Origin: Pseudomonadota bacterium
GTDB lineage: Bacteria > Pseudomonadota > Gammaproteobacteria > Steroidobacterales > Steroidobacteraceae
DNA: 64,000 bases
Assembly (NCBI GenBank): GCA_963204835.1
Contig: CAUJHJ010000028.1
Coordinates: forward strand, 1-64,000
Reading direction: 5' to 3'
This document shows, in pieces, positions 9,484 through 17,704 of the stretch; positions within the stretch are counted from its first letter, which is position 1, and each line of letters opens with the position of its first letter. The notes under the pieces were generated by a model that saw only the letters and a program-made list of their open reading frames with translations, did not search any database and had not been told where the DNA came from. The position numbers and the translations under genes were made by a program.

Positions 9484-11474
9484 CAGGCGAGCTCGAGGTC
9501 GATCAGGCCTTCGACCGGATTGGCATTGGTCACGACGACGCGGATGCGCTCGCCGAGGCCGAGGCGCCGCTTCGAATGGCGGCCCACCCACGCGTGTCCG
9601 CCCGCATCCATCTCGTAGGTATCGTCGGCCAGCGCCGCGGTATGCAGCAGCCCGTCGGCCGCGACGTCGAGGATCTGCACGAAACAGCCGAACTCGACGA
9701 CCGCGGTGACCAGGCCCTCGAAGGTCTGCCCGAGCCGCTCGCGCAGCCAGCTGCACTTGAGGAAGAGGTCGACGTAGCGGTCGGCCTCGTCGGCGCGCTT
9801 CTCGAGCTGCGAGGTCGACTCGCCGAGGCGCGACAACTCCTCCTCGCCGTAGGCCACGCCGACCGGTGGCGGCACGCCGAGCACGGCCTTCAGCGTGCGA
9901 TGCACGACGAGGTCGGGATAGCGGCGGATCGGCGAAGTGAAGTGCGCGTACGCCTTGAGCGCGAGGCCGAAGTGGCCGATGTTCGCGGGCTGGTACTGCG
10001 CCTGCGGCATCGAACGCACCACCAGCGACTCGACGAAGGGCCGCGCTGCGGACGATCCGAGGCGATGGGTGATCTGGCGGATGTCGCGCGGCGTGACCGT
10101 TTCGGGGATCTCGGCGGGAAAGCCGAGCGCCGCGAGTGTCGACAGCAGCCGGTCGAGCTTCTCCTCCTCCGGCTTGCCGTGCACGCGATAGAGCGTGCCG
10201 GCGCGTCGCTTCGCGAGTTCCTGCGCGACGGCGACGTTGGCGAGGATCATGCATTCCTCGATCAGCTTGTGCGCATCGTTGCGTGACTTCAGCACGATGC
10301 CCTTCACCCGCTCTTCCCGGTCGATGTCGAAGGTCGCCTCGGGCGCATCGAAATCCAGGGCGCCACGGCGATGGCGCGCCTTCAGGAGCGCCCGGTACAG
10401 GTCGACCAGCGGCAGCAGGCGCCCGGTGAGCGCGCCGACCTGGGCGCGGGCCTCGGGGCGCCCCTCGAACAGGGCCGCGTGCGCCAGCGAATAGGTGAGG
10501 CGCGCGGCCGAATGCATCACCGCGGGATAGAAGCGCGCCTCCTGAAGCTGTCCCTGCCTGGAAACGACCATGTCGGCGGCGAAGCACAGCCGGTCCACCC
10601 GTGGCTGCAGCGAGCAGAGATGATCGGAGAGCGCCGCGGGCAGCATCGGGATCACCCGCGTCGGGAAATAGACCGAGGTGGCGCGCCGCTGCGCCTCGTC
10701 GTCGAGGGCGCCGCCGGGGCGCACGTAGTGGCTGACGTCGGCAATCGCGACGATGAGGCGAAAACCGTGCGGGTGCGGCTCGGCAAAGACCGCGTCGTCG
10801 AAATCGCGCGCGTCCTCACCATCGATCGTGACGAGCGGCAACGGACGCAGGTCGACGCGGCGGGCGGCCTCTTCCGGATCGACTTCCTCGCCCCAGCCCT
10901 CCGCTTCCAGGCGGGCCGTGGGCGGAAAGTCGGCCGGCAGGCCGAAGCGGGCGATGGCCGTCTGCGTGGAGAGCTCCACCGGGCGGTCGGGGTCGAGCCG
11001 CTGCGTGACGCGCGCCCGCGCGTCACCCTTCGGCCCGGCGTAACGCGTGATTTCGGCGAGCACCCAGTCGCCGTGGCGCGCGCCGTTCAGGTCGTCCGGC
11101 TGGACCTGGCAGCGCAGGGCGAGGCGGCGGTCGGCCGACTGCACCCAGGCCACGCGGCCCTCGACCTCGACGGTCCCGAGGAACACCCGCACGCCGCGCT
11201 GGGCGACGCCGAGCACCTCCGCCGAAAAGCGGCCGGTACTGTCGCGCTTGACGGTGAGCCGGATGGTGTCGCCGTGCATGAGGCCCGCCATCGCAAACGG
11301 CGGGATGAACACCGAATCCGTCATGCCCTCGACGCGGGCAAAGCCGTAGCCGGCCCGATGGGCGCTAACGACACCCTCGACGGGTCCCTTGGGCATCGGT
11401 CCAGTCGCGGCCTTGACCGGCGCGCGCACGCGGCCACCACGCCCCCGGGGGGCCGACTTGCGGATCTTCTTCAT
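9483..11474 (-). CDS. rnr: Ribonuclease R, short form
   Basis: 3'-5' exoribonuclease of the RNB family. The order is cold-shock domains (from about residue 35), RNB catalytic core with the aspartate cluster DGEDARDFDDAV, and an S1 domain near the C-terminus. At 663 residues it is well below the roughly 800 of E. coli RNase R. The N-terminal helix-turn-helix domain is missing, because the cold-shock domain follows a 30-residue basic leader, and the protein ends soon after S1, so the lysine-rich tail is absent too. It is coupled to rlmB downstream. The identification is secure, the short architecture less usual. Confidence 0.94.
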   Translation of the reverse strand: MKKIRKSAPRGRGGRVRAPVKAATGPMPKGPVEGVVSAHRAGYGFARVEGMTDSVFIPPFAMAGLMHGDTIRLTVKRDSTGRFSAEVLGVAQRGVRVFLGTVEVEGRVAWVQSADRRLALRCQVQPDDLNGARHGDWVLAEITRYAGPKGDARARVTQRLDPDRPVELSTQTAIARFGLPADFPPTARLEAEGWGEEVDPEEAARRVDLRPLPLVTIDGEDARDFDDAVFAEPHPHGFRLIVAIADVSHYVRPGGALDDEAQRRATSVYFPTRVIPMLPAALSDHLCSLQPRVDRLCFAADMVVSRQGQLQEARFYPAVMHSAARLTYSLAHAALFEGRPEARAQVGALTGRLLPLVDLYRALLKARHRRGALDFDAPEATFDIDREERVKGIVLKSRNDAHKLIEECMILANVAVAQELAKRRAGTLYRVHGKPEEEKLDRLLSTLAALGFPAEIPETVTPRDIRQITHRLGSSAARPFVESLVVRSMPQAQYQPANIGHFGLALKAYAHFTSPIRRYPDLVVHRTLKAVLGVPPPVGVAYGEEELSRLGESTSQLEKRADEADRYVDLFLKCSWLRERLGQTFEGLVTAVVEFGCFVQILDVAADGLLHTAALADDTYEMDAGGHAWVGRHSKRRLGLGERIRVVVTNANPVEGLIDLELA

Positions 11475-11487
11475 CCGCCTAGCCTAA

Positions 11488-11516
11488 TTGACAGCGCGGA
11501 GGTCCATGCGTAGATT
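11488..11516 (+). promoter_or_regulatory. Promoter of the tRNA-Leu gene
   Basis: A perfect -35 hexamer TTGACA (11488-11493) is followed after 17 bases by TAGATT (11511-11516). Transcription would start near 11523, a few bases before the mature tRNA 5' end. It lies just upstream of the divergent rnr start. Confidence 0.75.
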
Positions 11517-11529
11517 TCGCGGCCCATCT

Positions 11530-11614
11530 GCCCAGGTGGCGAAATTGGTAGACGCACTAGCTTCAGGTGCTAGCGGGTAACACCGTGGAGGTTCGAGTCC
11601 TCTCCTGGGCACCA
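11530..11614 (+). tRNA. tRNA-Leu (anticodon CAG)
   Basis: 85-nt class II tRNA. The acceptor stem GCCCAGG/CCTGGGC is fully paired and the terminal ACCA is encoded. The D-arm contains TGGCGAAATTGGTAGACGC, the anticodon stem-loop is CTAGC-TTCAGGT-GCTAG with CAG at the anticodon, there is a long variable arm, and the T-arm is GAGGTTCGAGTCCTC. It reads CUG, the main leucine codon of this GC-rich genome. Confidence 0.98.
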
Positions 11615-11729
11615 GACCGGCCCGTCCCGACCCCGTTTTGAAGGCTCGTGTACAGCGCAAGAATGCGAGCTGCATTGCCGCCGCCATTTGCCGGTTGAGT
11701 TAGGATCGGGGTCGAACTGCGAGGAACCC

Positions 11730-12290
11730 ATGCCGAATTCAGACGGTTCACCCCACGCCTTGCCGCTGTCGAGGCGCACCTTCCTGCGCAGCTCCGCGCT
11801 GGCGACGCTCGCGCTGTCAGCGCCGGCAGCATTTGGCCGCGCCGTTGAGCGGCGCAGCCTGACCTTCGTTCATACCCATACCGGCGAACGGCTCGTTGCG
11901 CCGTACTTTCAGGGCGGTTGCTATCAGCCCGACTGCCTGGACCGGGTGAATCACTTGCTGCGCGACTTTCGCACCGGCGATGTCCATGCCATCGATCCCG
12001 CCCTGCTCGACATTCTCTTCAACTTGCAGGTATTGGCCGATCGCGAGGCGACGTTCGAGGTGATTTCCGGATATCGATCGCCCGCCACCAATTCCCAGCT
12101 GCGCCGCAAGTCCAACGGTGTGGCCACGCAAAGCCTGCACATGCAGGGCAAGGCAATGGATATCCGCATCAGCGGATTCCCGACGGCGAAGTTGCGGGAC
12201 CATGCGCTGTCGCTCAAGCGCGGTGGCGTCGGCTACTACGCGGATTCCAATTTTGTGCACGTCGATACTGGGCGAGTGCGATTCTGGTAG
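11730..12290 (+). CDS. mepK: Murein DD-endopeptidase MepK-like (DUF882, Tat signal)
   Basis: Periplasmic M15-type zinc peptidase, 186 residues. MepK of E. coli (YcbK) cleaves meso-DAP-meso-DAP crosslinks. Predicted zinc ligands are H137 (SLHMQG), D144 and H177 (NFVHVDTG). The N-terminus has a twin-arginine motif SRRTFLR (14-20) before a hydrophobic stretch, as in YcbK, implying Tat export. I chose the ATG at 11730 because GAGGAACCC precedes it; an in-frame ATG at 11688 would add 14 residues before the signal. The L,D-transpeptidase gene that makes such crosslinks ends 8 bp away on the other strand. Confidence 0.9.
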   Translation: MPNSDGSPHALPLSRRTFLRSSALATLALSAPAAFGRAVERRSLTFVHTHTGERLVAPYFQGGCYQPDCLDRVNHLLRDFRTGDVHAIDPALLDILFNLQVLADREATFEVISGYRSPATNSQLRRKSNGVATQSLHMQGKAMDIRISGFPTAKLRDHALSLKRGGVGYYADSNFVHVDTGRVRFW

Positions 12291-12298
12291 CTCAGGCC

Positions 12299-13855
12299 CT
12301 ATTGGATCCCCAGCACTTTCGCCAGCCGCGCATCGTTCCCGTAGATATCCTCGAAGAAATAAACCTGGCCTGCTTCGTTGGCGACTGCCGTCCCGTATAG
12401 GATCAGCACCTGCACTGGCTGCCTCAGATTCACCTGCAGCGTCTTCCCGCCATGCATGGCCGCCTCGATCTTCTCGCGTGACCAGTCTCCCGGCGCCTGG
12501 CGCAATACATATTCGGCGAGCGCCACGGGATCGCTCACGCGGATGCAGCCGTGACTGAATGCGCGGCGTGAAGCCTTGAACAGCTCGTTGGCCGGCGTCG
12601 AATGCAGGTAGACGTTATAGCGATTCGGCAGCATGAATTTCACCAGGCCCAGCGCATTTCCCGGACCGGGGCGCTGCCGCAAGCGTGACTTCCCGCTGGC
12701 CAGCGCCTGGATCTGTTCCTCGGTCGGATGCTGTGTGATGGCGCCGCCCGGCTCCACGATCTCAAGGTCCCTCGTCGCGAGATAGCCCGGCGAACTGCGA
12801 ATGCGCGGCAACATCTCCCGGGACATGATGCTGCGCGGCACATCCCAATAGGGATGGAACACCACGAACTTCATGTCTTCGGCAAATACGGGCGTGCGTG
12901 CGCCCGGATAGGTCTGGCCGACGATCACGTCCATCGCCAGCATCTGCGCCTCGCGATCGCTCTCCGACGGGAAGGCAAACAGGCGAAACTGCGGGATGTT
13001 CACGATGATCGTCGGCGCCTTCCGCGCGGGCAGCCATCGCCAGCGCTCGAGCGTCAACTCGATCTGCCGCACCCGGGTGGCCATGGGCGTGGTGAGGGCC
13101 TGGTAGCTTTGCGGGCCCAGCACGCCGTCCTGCTGCAGGCCGTGGCGGAACTGGAACCGCCGCAGTGCCTCGATCAGTTGCGGATCGAGCGAGAGATCGG
13201 AATCGGGCGCCCGCTGGGCGCGCGACAGGTCGCCGAGCTCGACGAGCAACGTACGCAGCGCCGGCGCACCCGCATAGTCCTCGCCGGCAGCGATCGAACG
13301 GCCGCCGGGCTTCGGCAGTTCGGCAAGCCCACGCTGCATGGCAAGTTCCCGATACCGCGCCAGCTGCGCCTTGAGCAACAGGTAGTGCTGGAAGGCGGGC
13401 TCGGCCGAGGCCAGCAAGCCGCGTGTGTCCCGTGTCGTGGCCAGCTTCTCGAGCAGGGCCCCGGCATCGAATGCCGAAGTTCGCTCCGGCATGTCGAAGC
13501 CCACCTTCTTCGGATCGACACGCCCGTAGTGCAAGTGGGAGATGAACCGCAGCGCGCTCGCCGAGAGCGCTGCTTCAGCCTGCGCGCGGCGCTCGGGGGT
13601 ATCTGCCGTGCGTGCCTGCGCCAGGATGTTTGCGGCATGGTAGTCGCCGGGTTCCAGCCCCCACTCCTGGGCCCGGTTCATGGCTGCAAGCAGGTCGATC
13701 GCCGGCTGGGACAGGCCGGTGCCGTTGAACCACGAGGGCGCAGCGGGTACGGGCGCAGAATGGGCGAGCGCGAACAGGGCGAGGCACGCCACCCGGCGCG
13801 ATGCCGCCCGACGCCGGATCGAAAGTGGAACCCCGCCTGCTGCCGTGCTACCCAT
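12299..13855 (-). CDS. ldtD: L,D-transpeptidase, LdtD/YcbB type
   Basis: Periplasmic enzyme forming 3-3 (DAP-DAP) peptidoglycan crosslinks. From the ATG at 13855 it is 518 residues: signal peptide (ACLALFALAHSAPVPAA), an N-terminal helical domain, a peptidoglycan-binding segment (RRFQFRHGLQQDGVLGPQSY), and the YkuD catalytic motif SHGCIRVSDP with the active cysteine. An upstream ATG (13921) would add 22 residues before the signal. Convergent pairing with mepK parallels the ycbB-ycbK neighbourhood of E. coli and suggests a balanced make-and-cut pair for 3-3 crosslinks. Confidence 0.9.
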   Translation of the reverse strand: MGSTAAGGVPLSIRRRAASRRVACLALFALAHSAPVPAAPSWFNGTGLSQPAIDLLAAMNRAQEWGLEPGDYHAANILAQARTADTPERRAQAEAALSASALRFISHLHYGRVDPKKVGFDMPERTSAFDAGALLEKLATTRDTRGLLASAEPAFQHYLLLKAQLARYRELAMQRGLAELPKPGGRSIAAGEDYAGAPALRTLLVELGDLSRAQRAPDSDLSLDPQLIEALRRFQFRHGLQQDGVLGPQSYQALTTPMATRVRQIELTLERWRWLPARKAPTIIVNIPQFRLFAFPSESDREAQMLAMDVIVGQTYPGARTPVFAEDMKFVVFHPYWDVPRSIMSREMLPRIRSSPGYLATRDLEIVEPGGAITQHPTEEQIQALASGKSRLRQRPGPGNALGLVKFMLPNRYNVYLHSTPANELFKASRRAFSHGCIRVSDPVALAEYVLRQAPGDWSREKIEAAMHGGKTLQVNLRQPVQVLILYGTAVANEAGQVYFFEDIYGNDARLAKVLGIQ

Positions 13856-13945
13856 CCAGTGCTTCCCGTTGTCTTGCCCCGAGGGCTTGGCTCGAATAGC
13901 GTGACACGGAATGGCCCGCATGATCGGCGGAAATTCCGATCGCGG

Positions 13946-14629
13946 CTACTGCGAATCGCGCCTCTCGAGAAAACGGCGCAGGTCATCCCGCACGCTGCGG
14001 ATGTGCGCCGACAGCAGGCGCAGCGCAGCGGCCTTGTCACCCGCCTCGCACAGGTCGATCAGGCTGATGTGCTCCTCGTGGGCGCGCAGGCGATTCCTGT
14101 CGGAAATGGCCAGCTGGATGCGCACGTAGCGATCGAGATTGTCGTGGATGCGCTGGACGAACTCGAGGGTGGTCGGGCGATTCGCCGAGCGATACAGCTC
14201 CGCATGCAGCAACCAGTTGAGCCGCCCCCACTCGCGGGGCGGCGCGGAATCCATCCTTTCGACAATCTCGCGGGCCCGGGCGATGGAGTCGGGTCGCATG
14301 CTGCCTATTGCCCGTTTCAGCAGCTCCGACTCCAGCACGATCCGGATATCGAACAGCTCATCGATTTCCGCGGCGGACAGGCGCGTCACGACGGCGCCCT
14401 TGTACGGCACCGTCGTCACGAGCCCCTCGGACTCGAGCAACTGGAACGCCTCGCGCACCGGGATGTGGCTGACTCCGAGCCGCTTCGCGATCTCGTGCTG
14501 CTTCAGCTGCTGGCCCTGCACGAAAGCGTTTGAAATGATTAGCTCGCGCAGCGAGTCGGCGACCTGGGTGGAAAGCGAACGGCGCTCGGGCGCTGCGGAA
14601 GGCTCCATTCTCGTGTGCGGATCCGGCAT
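13946..14629 (-). CDS. GntR-family transcriptional regulator with FCD domain
   Basis: 227 residues. An N-terminal winged helix-turn-helix (SLSTQVADSLRELI..., EIAKRLGVSHIPVREAFQLLESEGL, about residues 20-75) is followed by an all-alpha FCD ligand-binding domain (from about 90, with the R-x-x-LE-x-E pattern RIVLESELL). It is a FadR-subfamily metabolite-responsive regulator. A second ATG 21 bases in could also be the start. It lies 24 bp downstream of the TonB receptor gene on the same strand and probably controls the receptor and the divergent peptidase; the effector is unknown. Confidence 0.9.
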   Translation of the reverse strand: MPDPHTRMEPSAAPERRSLSTQVADSLRELIISNAFVQGQQLKQHEIAKRLGVSHIPVREAFQLLESEGLVTTVPYKGAVVTRLSAAEIDELFDIRIVLESELLKRAIGSMRPDSIARAREIVERMDSAPPREWGRLNWLLHAELYRSANRPTTLEFVQRIHDNLDRYVRIQLAISDRNRLRAHEEHISLIDLCEAGDKAAALRLLSAHIRSVRDDLRRFLERRDSQ

Positions 14630-14653
14630 GTCGGCTCGCTGTCGCCACCGAGG

Positions 14654-17584
14654 TCAGTTCGCGCCCGCGAAGTTCGCGGTCACCCGCGCAAAGTAGAACC
14701 GCCCCAGCACATCGTCAAGCGCAAGGTATCCCGACGACGTATACGGGTGGTTGCGCGGGCCCTCGTCGAAGACGTTGTTCACGCCGAATGACAACCTCAC
14801 GCTCCACGGCGTCTGCCAGGAGAACGACGCGTCGTGATAAGTCACCGACGGCACGCGGTGCAGCGGCCCGAGGTCCTCGGCGGGATCGACCACGCTGTTG
14901 CTGGTCACGGTCGAGTCTATCCAGCGGACGTACCAGTTCGCGGCGATGGGTCCGCGCCGGTAACCGAGGTCGAGCAGCACGCGCCACTCGGGGTTGTCGT
15001 ACTCGCCGGCGTGGTCGAAGGTGGTGGAAATGCCGGTGGCGATATTGCGATCGATGAACGCATTCGTGATCTGGTGCGTACCCACCAGCCTCGTGCGGAG
15101 GCTGCCCCAGTCGGCTTCGCCCGAATGCAGTGAATTGAGGCTGGCGGCATACGACACATCGAAGTCGATGCCCTTGACGCGAAAGCCGGACGCGTTGACG
15201 TAGCTGTCCCTCACTTCGGCGATGTTGCCGTTCGCGTCGCGCGTCGCAAAGCCGCAGAACTGGTTCGCGGTGTTCGGCAGGTCGACGCAATTGTTGAGCG
15301 TCTGCTGCGCCCCGATCCGCGCGATGCCGCCGCGCAGGTCGATGTCGTACCAGTCCGCCGCGATCGTCAGGTTCGGCACCCAGCGCGGCTGGAACACCAG
15401 CCCTGCGGTAAAGGTGTCGGCCTCTTCGACGTCGAGCGCCGGATTGCCGGTCGTGAACACCAGCGTCGTGACACGACGCGTATTGGGATCGAAATTGACC
15501 GGGTCGAGGCCCAAGGCCAGGCAGTTGGCGCGCCGGTTGGCGGTGCCGGAGTCGAGCAGCAAGGGATCGCAAGGATCGGACAGGCCCTGCGCGCCGCGGC
15601 TGCCCGGGTCGAACAGCTCGGCCAGCGCCGGTGCACGGACGGTTCCCGACTTGGTGGCACGCAGGCGGATGTCGGCGACCGGGGACCACGTGAGCCCCAG
15701 CTTGTAGGTATCCACGCCACCCGCGCGCTCGTAGTCGGAGTAGCGCCAGGCGCCCTCGACATCGAGGTTCTTCGCAAAGGGCTTGTCCTTCAGGATCGGC
15801 ACCAGCAGCTCCGCGTACGCCTCCCGCACGCTGCTCGATGCGTCCACCGGCGAGAACTGGCTCGCGAAGAAGCCGAGCGCCTGCTCCCAGACGAACGACG
15901 GGTGGAAATCGAGCCCGTCCTCGCGGTACTCCGCGCCTACCGCGAACTTCATGTCGCCGGCGGGCAGCTCGAACAGCGGACCCGTCACGACCGCCTGGGC
16001 GAGCTTCTGCGTCGTGTCGGTCACGCTCGTGTGCTCACGCACGCGCACGTAATCGAGCGCCGCGGCGGAAATCGTCCCGACGCCGAACAGGTCGACGGGC
16101 ACGCAACCCCGGGCGCGCGCGGCGGCATCGCGACATACGGGCTGCCCCGTGACCGGGTCGGCAATGACATCGATCGCGCTGTACCAGTTGGCGTCGAGGC
16201 GATCGTTCAGGCTCGCGTTGCGCGTGTTTGTCTTGCCGTAGCCGCCGTGCACCGACCAACTGTACTTCGAGGCGATCTCGCCCTCGAAGCCGGTCGTGAA
16301 AGACCAGAAGTTGCGATTGATGTCGGATCCGCGCGGCCCGAATTCGTCATGCTCCCGTGAAATCGAGACGCCCGCCTCCCCGCCCGCCACCAGGCTCTGG
16401 CGAACCGCCGCCGGCATGAACGGGTTGTCGGTCGTGACGAAGGCTGAGAAGACATCGAAGACCGGCCCGATGCGATCGATGGCGGTCGAGTCCGTGAACA
16501 TCAGCTCGTTGACGAACCTGACGCTGTCCGTCAGCTCATAGTCGAGCCTTGCGAAGGCCGAAGTGCGGCGCAGCGGCACGATGCGTGAATCGAAGGCCTG
16601 TGGGCGTCCGCCGTCCGGGCCGAGCGAGGCGAAGCCGTCGATCACGCCGCGCGGACTATTGCTCGCGTTGAAGGCCCGGAAGTTGTCGATCGCCGGATCG
16701 AAGATGGCATAGCCGCCAAGCGCCGCGCTGTACGTCGTGATGGTCGGTATCCCGAAGAAGACCGTGCGCGCATCGCGGAGCCGGATGCGCGCCGGAATGC
16801 CGTCGGCGGAACCCGTGTTGGCGGGGTTGCTGACGAGGTAGTCGCCCACGTCGAGCCCCCGGTCGGCCATGGTCAGTCGGGTGTTCTCGAGGTGCGTGAC
16901 ATTCAGGACCGCATTGCCGCGCCCGAAATTGCCGCCGAGCGTCACGCTGAAGCTGGTGTCGTTGTAGTCGCCGCGTTCATCCGCGCCGTACTGCCCCTGG
17001 AACTGGATGCCTTCGAAGTCCTTCTTGAGGATGAAGTTCACGACACCGGCGACGGCATCGGCGCCATAGACGGCCGCGGATCCGCCGGTCTGGATCTCCA
17101 CGCGATCGATCAGCGCGGCGGGGATATTGCCGACATCGAGCGCGAGGAAGTTGGCGTCATTCGGCGTGCCGACGCGGCGGCGGCCATCTATCAGCGCGAG
17201 CGTGCGATTCACGCCGAGGTTTCGCAGGTTCAGCTGGTTCAGCCCCACGTTGCCGAAGCTGAAGCTCGTGTTCGTGTTGTTGAGGCCGTTGCCGATCTGC
17301 GGGAACTCGTTGACCAGGTCGATGATGTTCGTGATGCCGCGCGCGTCGATCAGGTCCGAGCCGATGACCGTCGTGGGCGTCGGCACCGCAAACTCCGGTC
17401 GCGCGATGCGCGAACCCGTCACTACGACTTCGCTGATTTCGGCTGCCGCGTCCGCACCCTCCTGCGCCAGGGAGACCTGCGCTGGCTGCGCGACCGACAG
17501 GATGCCCACGGCGAAGCCCGCCAGCAGCTTGCGGCCATGGGCACTGCGAGAATCCTTCGTCGAGAACCGACCCATTGCACTCAT
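14654..17584 (-). CDS. TonB-dependent outer-membrane receptor
   Basis: 976 residues from the ATG at 17584, which has GGGGAGA seven bases upstream. Order: signal peptide, TonB-box-like ISEVVVTGSRI (about residues 45-55), plug domain (TVIGSDLIDARG... to VNFILKKDFEG), then a 22-strand-type barrel ending in the aromatic-rich GRFYFARVTANF region before the C-terminus. It imports a large or scarce substrate across the outer membrane. Neighbours (an S9 peptidase across the promoter, a GntR regulator behind) suggest a peptide-like substrate, but the sequence does not prove this. Confidence 0.92.
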   Translation of the reverse strand: MSAMGRFSTKDSRSAHGRKLLAGFAVGILSVAQPAQVSLAQEGADAAAEISEVVVTGSRIARPEFAVPTPTTVIGSDLIDARGITNIIDLVNEFPQIGNGLNNTNTSFSFGNVGLNQLNLRNLGVNRTLALIDGRRRVGTPNDANFLALDVGNIPAALIDRVEIQTGGSAAVYGADAVAGVVNFILKKDFEGIQFQGQYGADERGDYNDTSFSVTLGGNFGRGNAVLNVTHLENTRLTMADRGLDVGDYLVSNPANTGSADGIPARIRLRDARTVFFGIPTITTYSAALGGYAIFDPAIDNFRAFNASNSPRGVIDGFASLGPDGGRPQAFDSRIVPLRRTSAFARLDYELTDSVRFVNELMFTDSTAIDRIGPVFDVFSAFVTTDNPFMPAAVRQSLVAGGEAGVSISREHDEFGPRGSDINRNFWSFTTGFEGEIASKYSWSVHGGYGKTNTRNASLNDRLDANWYSAIDVIADPVTGQPVCRDAAARARGCVPVDLFGVGTISAAALDYVRVREHTSVTDTTQKLAQAVVTGPLFELPAGDMKFAVGAEYREDGLDFHPSFVWEQALGFFASQFSPVDASSSVREAYAELLVPILKDKPFAKNLDVEGAWRYSDYERAGGVDTYKLGLTWSPVADIRLRATKSGTVRAPALAELFDPGSRGAQGLSDPCDPLLLDSGTANRRANCLALGLDPVNFDPNTRRVTTLVFTTGNPALDVEEADTFTAGLVFQPRWVPNLTIAADWYDIDLRGGIARIGAQQTLNNCVDLPNTANQFCGFATRDANGNIAEVRDSYVNASGFRVKGIDFDVSYAASLNSLHSGEADWGSLRTRLVGTHQITNAFIDRNIATGISTTFDHAGEYDNPEWRVLLDLGYRRGPIAANWYVRWIDSTVTSNSVVDPAEDLGPLHRVPSVTYHDASFSWQTPWSVRLSFGVNNVFDEGPRNHPYTSSGYLALDDVLGRFYFARVTANFAGAN

Positions 17585-17631
17585 GTTTGTCTCCCCTTGA
17601 CGCACCACAGGTCCCGCACGACGGGCTGGTT

Positions 17632-17658
17632 GTTATATTATATAATATATTATCTAAC
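17632..17658. promoter_or_regulatory. AT-rich palindrome, candidate GntR operator and divergent promoter
   Basis: A 27-bp imperfect palindrome with ends GTTA and TAAC and 11 of 13 base pairs complementary. All but its ends and one C are A or T, in a very GC-rich genome. It lies between the divergent TonB receptor (start 17584) and S9 peptidase (start 17705). It offers TATAAT-like -10 sequences on both strands and could be the site bound by the nearby GntR regulator. Confidence 0.6.
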
Positions 17659-17704
17659 AGTAACGCAAGCTCCCCAAGGCGCCCACCGCGCAGCGAAGGC
17701 CCTC

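Noticed and set aside
11615-11729. Terminator or att-like repeat after tRNA-Leu
   Set aside because: No stem-loop with U-run and no repeat of the tRNA 3' end was seen.
16892-17704. Extension of the S9 peptidase frame upstream of 17705
   Set aside because: It runs antisense through the TonB receptor, has no homology-like segment, and a signal peptide begins only at 17705.
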